Source: Bombella saccharophila
GTDB lineage: Bacteria > Pseudomonadota > Alphaproteobacteria > Acetobacterales > Acetobacteraceae
Direction of reading: 5' to 3'
DNA: 64,000 nt
NCBI RefSeq assembly: GCF_026385475.1
Contig: NZ_JANIDW010000003.1
Span: 62,001 to 126,000, forward strand
Shown here: piece by piece, positions 62,097 to 64,000 of the stretch
Layout of the letters: each line of letters begins with the position of its first letter
How positions within the stretch are numbered: position 1 is the first letter of the stretch
Translations under genes and position numbers: made by a program
The notes under the pieces: generated by a model
The model's input: only the letters and a program-made list of their open reading frames with translations
The model's database searches: none
What the model was told of the DNA's origin: nothing

Positions 62097-62636
62097 ATGA
62101 GTGATGAGACAGAAGCCCCTGTAGCTGCTGAAACTGAGACGGATGGACCCGCCGCTGAGGAGCAGAAAGGGACCTCTAAAAAGAAGCTGATCTTATTGGC
62201 AGGGGTACCCTTGCTCTTGATAGCTGGTGGTGTTGGTGCATGGCAGGCACATCTCCTTCCCTTTGGTAAAGGGGGGGAGAAGGCTGCAGCGCATGGCAAA
62301 GCTGAGGCTAAAGGAGAGGGGGCAGCCCCTGCTAATCGTATTTTGCTGGCAGTGCCTCCCGCTACGGCTAATTTGGACAATGGGGCAGGACGGACTGTCT
62401 ATGTGAAAATGACAGCGAGTATTGAGTTTGAAGGGGCGGAGAGTGAAGCCGCTTTGAAGGCGCGCCTGCCGGAGATAGAGGATATTTTCCAAACTTACTT
62501 GCATGAGAGCCGCCCACAGGACCTCCACGGTAGTGGTTTTTATCGCTTGAGAGAATCTTTATTGCGGCGATTGCGGGTTGCGTTTGCCCCAGTGAATGTT
62601 AGCAATATCTACATTACAGAACTTCTAACCCAGTAA
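62097..62636 (+). CDS. fliL: Flagellar basal body-associated protein FliL
   Basis: A 179-residue protein. An acidic N-terminus of about 28 residues is followed by one membrane helix (about 30-47, KLILLAGVPLLLIAGG). The periplasmic domain has YVKMTASIEFEG, ARLPEIEDIFQTYLHESRP and the SNIYITELLTQ end that define FliL. It surrounds the stator-rotor interface and stabilises stators. It lies 15 bases after the regulator and is followed by fliM. Confidence 0.93.
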   Translation: MSDETEAPVAAETETDGPAAEEQKGTSKKKLILLAGVPLLLIAGGVGAWQAHLLPFGKGGEKAAAHGKAEAKGEGAAPANRILLAVPPATANLDNGAGRTVYVKMTASIEFEGAESEAALKARLPEIEDIFQTYLHESRPQDLHGSGFYRLRESLLRRLRVAFAPVNVSNIYITELLTQ

Positions 62637-62652
62637 GGTGGACCAAGACCCA

Positions 62653-63813
62653 ATGGCGGATGAAGACGAGCAGGTACAGGCCGATCAACCAGAGACGGAT
62701 GAGGTTGGAGCCGGCGCTACGGCGGGCTATGGGGATGACGAGGAGCAGAACGGGGATCGCGCGTTAGATCAATCAGCTATTGATGCGATGTTGGGCGATA
62801 CATTTTCTAATTCCGCTTTGCGGGAGGAAAGTGGGATGGAGCGCATCATTAAGGCTGGTTTTGTGGCCTATGAGCGCATGCCCATGCTGGAGAATGTCTT
62901 TGATAGGCTTGTGCGTTTTCTCTCCTCGACATTACGTGGTTTTACCAATGATAATGTCGATATTACCATGGAGGATATGCGCTCTCTGCGGTTTGGGGAT
63001 TATATGTCTGGTGTGCCGACATCGTCCCTTTTCTCGGTGTTTCGTGCAGAGCAATGGCGTAATTATGGCCTTGTTATTTTAGATTCGGACCTCTCTTACG
63101 CTATCGTCGATATTTTGATGGGGGCGATACGTGGTAGTGGTGCAAAGGCTATTGAGAATCGCCCTCATACCGCATTAGAGCGGGCATTGATTGAAAAATT
63201 GGTAGTCATTACGCTTTCGGATCTTTCTGAGGCATTTGCACCAGTTGGTAAGGTTGATCTTACCTTTGAGCGTTTGGAGGTTAGCTCTAGCTTAGCGGTA
63301 ATTGCTCGCCCCTCTAATGCAGCGATTGCGGCGAAATTTCATATCGATATGGGGGATAGAAGTGGCAATATGGAGATTGTTATCCCTTATGCCACTTTTG
63401 AGCCTGTACGAGAGAAATTGGCGCAGCAATTTATGGGAGAAAATTTTGGTAGCGATTCTATTTGGGAGAATCACCTCATCTCCGAGATTATGGAGACAAG
63501 TGTAACGGTTTCTACCGTATTTGAATCGACCTTCTTCCCGTTGTCGCAAATTTTAGAGTTGAAGAAGGGAAGTGTTCTTCACTTACGGTGCAAAGCCGAT
63601 GCGCCTCATGGTGTTCGTATGGAATGTGATGGGACACCCCTTTTTGAGGGAACATTAGGGCGATTGCATAATATGCAAGCTGTACGGATTGATCAGCGGC
63701 TTATCCCACCAGAGGAAGAATTAACGCCGGAGCTTCTAGCGTCTCTTGGGGCGATCCCAGCGGCCCGTCATACGGTAGAGCAGGAAGGGTCTCATCATGT
63801 TTCTGGAAAATAG
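62653..63813 (+). CDS. fliM: Flagellar motor switch protein FliM
   Basis: 386 residues from the ATG at 62653, with AAGGTGG about 12 bases upstream; a GTG at 62638 would add five residues. The N-terminal acidic region has DQSAIDAMLGD, the usual CheY-binding position. GMERIIKAGFVAYERMPMLENVFDRLVRF begins the core, and the SpoA/FliN-like C-terminal domain follows (about 300-375). It sits in the C-ring and sets rotation direction. Its last 17 bases overlap the next gene. Confidence 0.93.
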   Translation: MADEDEQVQADQPETDEVGAGATAGYGDDEEQNGDRALDQSAIDAMLGDTFSNSALREESGMERIIKAGFVAYERMPMLENVFDRLVRFLSSTLRGFTNDNVDITMEDMRSLRFGDYMSGVPTSSLFSVFRAEQWRNYGLVILDSDLSYAIVDILMGAIRGSGAKAIENRPHTALERALIEKLVVITLSDLSEAFAPVGKVDLTFERLEVSSSLAVIARPSNAAIAAKFHIDMGDRSGNMEIVIPYATFEPVREKLAQQFMGENFGSDSIWENHLISEIMETSVTVSTVFESTFFPLSQILELKKGSVLHLRCKADAPHGVRMECDGTPLFEGTLGRLHNMQAVRIDQRLIPPEEELTPELLASLGAIPAARHTVEQEGSHHVSGK

Positions 63814-64000
63814 TCAGCTCGTTATTGAAGTCCTCCTGATGATCGTCCTTATAGCGGGGATTATCAGTTCTCGTTTGATTGTACGGCGGTTAGGCGTGAT
63901 TCGCGAATCGTATACGGCTCTTAATGAGATGGTTTCCACGTTGGATTCCTCAACAGAGCAAGTGACGCATATGTTTGAGCGTGTGCGTCATGAGGTTAAT
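63797..64000 (+). CDS. DUF6468-like flagellar-locus protein, truncated by the window
   Basis: 68 codons are present, starting MFLENSQLVIEVLLMIVL with one membrane helix (about 8-30). A predicted coiled coil follows (SYTALNEMVSTLDSSTEQVT). It overlaps the end of fliM by 17 bases. This position and architecture match the DUF6468 proteins next to fliM in Rhodospirillales-type flagellar operons. The role is unknown. Confidence 0.65.
   Translation, partial: MFLENSQLVIEVLLMIVLIAGIISSRLIVRRLGVIRESYTALNEMVSTLDSSTEQVTHMFERVRHEVN

Overview
The window looks like a chromosomal stretch from an alphaproteobacterium, most likely an acetic acid bacterium (Acetobacteraceae). The evidence is a hopanoid-modification block (hpnH, hpnM, hpnI, hpnJ, hpnK), GcrA, AddAB, an RpoH-type sigma factor, an alphaproteobacterial DksA lacking most zinc cysteines, a bactofilin, OprB and BBP2-type porins, and a CtrA-like regulator directly ahead of fliL-fliM. 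Base composition is moderate overall. One gene (53633-55519) is visibly AT-rich against its neighbours. No rRNA operon, CRISPR array or recognisable insertion sequence was seen.

Layout. 1-8.7 kb: the 5' end of a SulP-type anion transporter, tRNA-His, a large envelope protein of unknown function, rplM-rpsI, a branched-chain aminotransferase, a Sel1-repeat protein, tRNA-Leu, a YgjP-like metalloprotease, a YcgN-like cysteine-cluster protein and an orphan periplasmic-binding protein. 8.8-18.6 kb: an AaeX/AaeA/outer-membrane-factor efflux set without its FUSC pump, a glycosyltransferase, a CbpA-like DnaJ flanked by two small genes, a peptide transporter and two outer-membrane porins. 18.6-34.3 kb: queF, typA, a YgiN-like monooxygenase, a ferredoxin-NADP reductase, the chain tsaE-addB-addA followed by trxA, then rnd, gcrA, bactofilin and a PfkB/adenosine kinase.

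34.3-40.2 kb is the hopanoid block. hpnM-hpnI-hpnJ-hpnK run on the minus strand, and hpnH is divergent. Together they add and trim the side chain on bacteriohopane and may move product across the envelope. 40.2-52.5 kb holds a CNNM/CorC protein, dksA, tRNA-Thr, an ArsC/Spx-like protein, a degenerate exonuclease VII-like membrane protein, a lipoprotein-glycosyltransferase pair, gap-pgk, rpoH, an RluA-family pseudouridine synthase, a small membrane protein, and an ArsR regulator divergent from an old yellow enzyme.

52.6-64 kb begins with rlmB and tRNA-Tyr. Next come the AT-rich KAP-like P-loop NTPase gene (the best candidate for an undescribed, possibly defensive, function), a UvrA-like ABC protein, and a redox group of mdaB, a frameshifted AraC regulator and a zinc alcohol dehydrogenase. 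The window ends in a flagellar operon: an OmpR-type regulator with a degenerate receiver, fliL, fliM and a DUF6468-like gene cut by the window edge.
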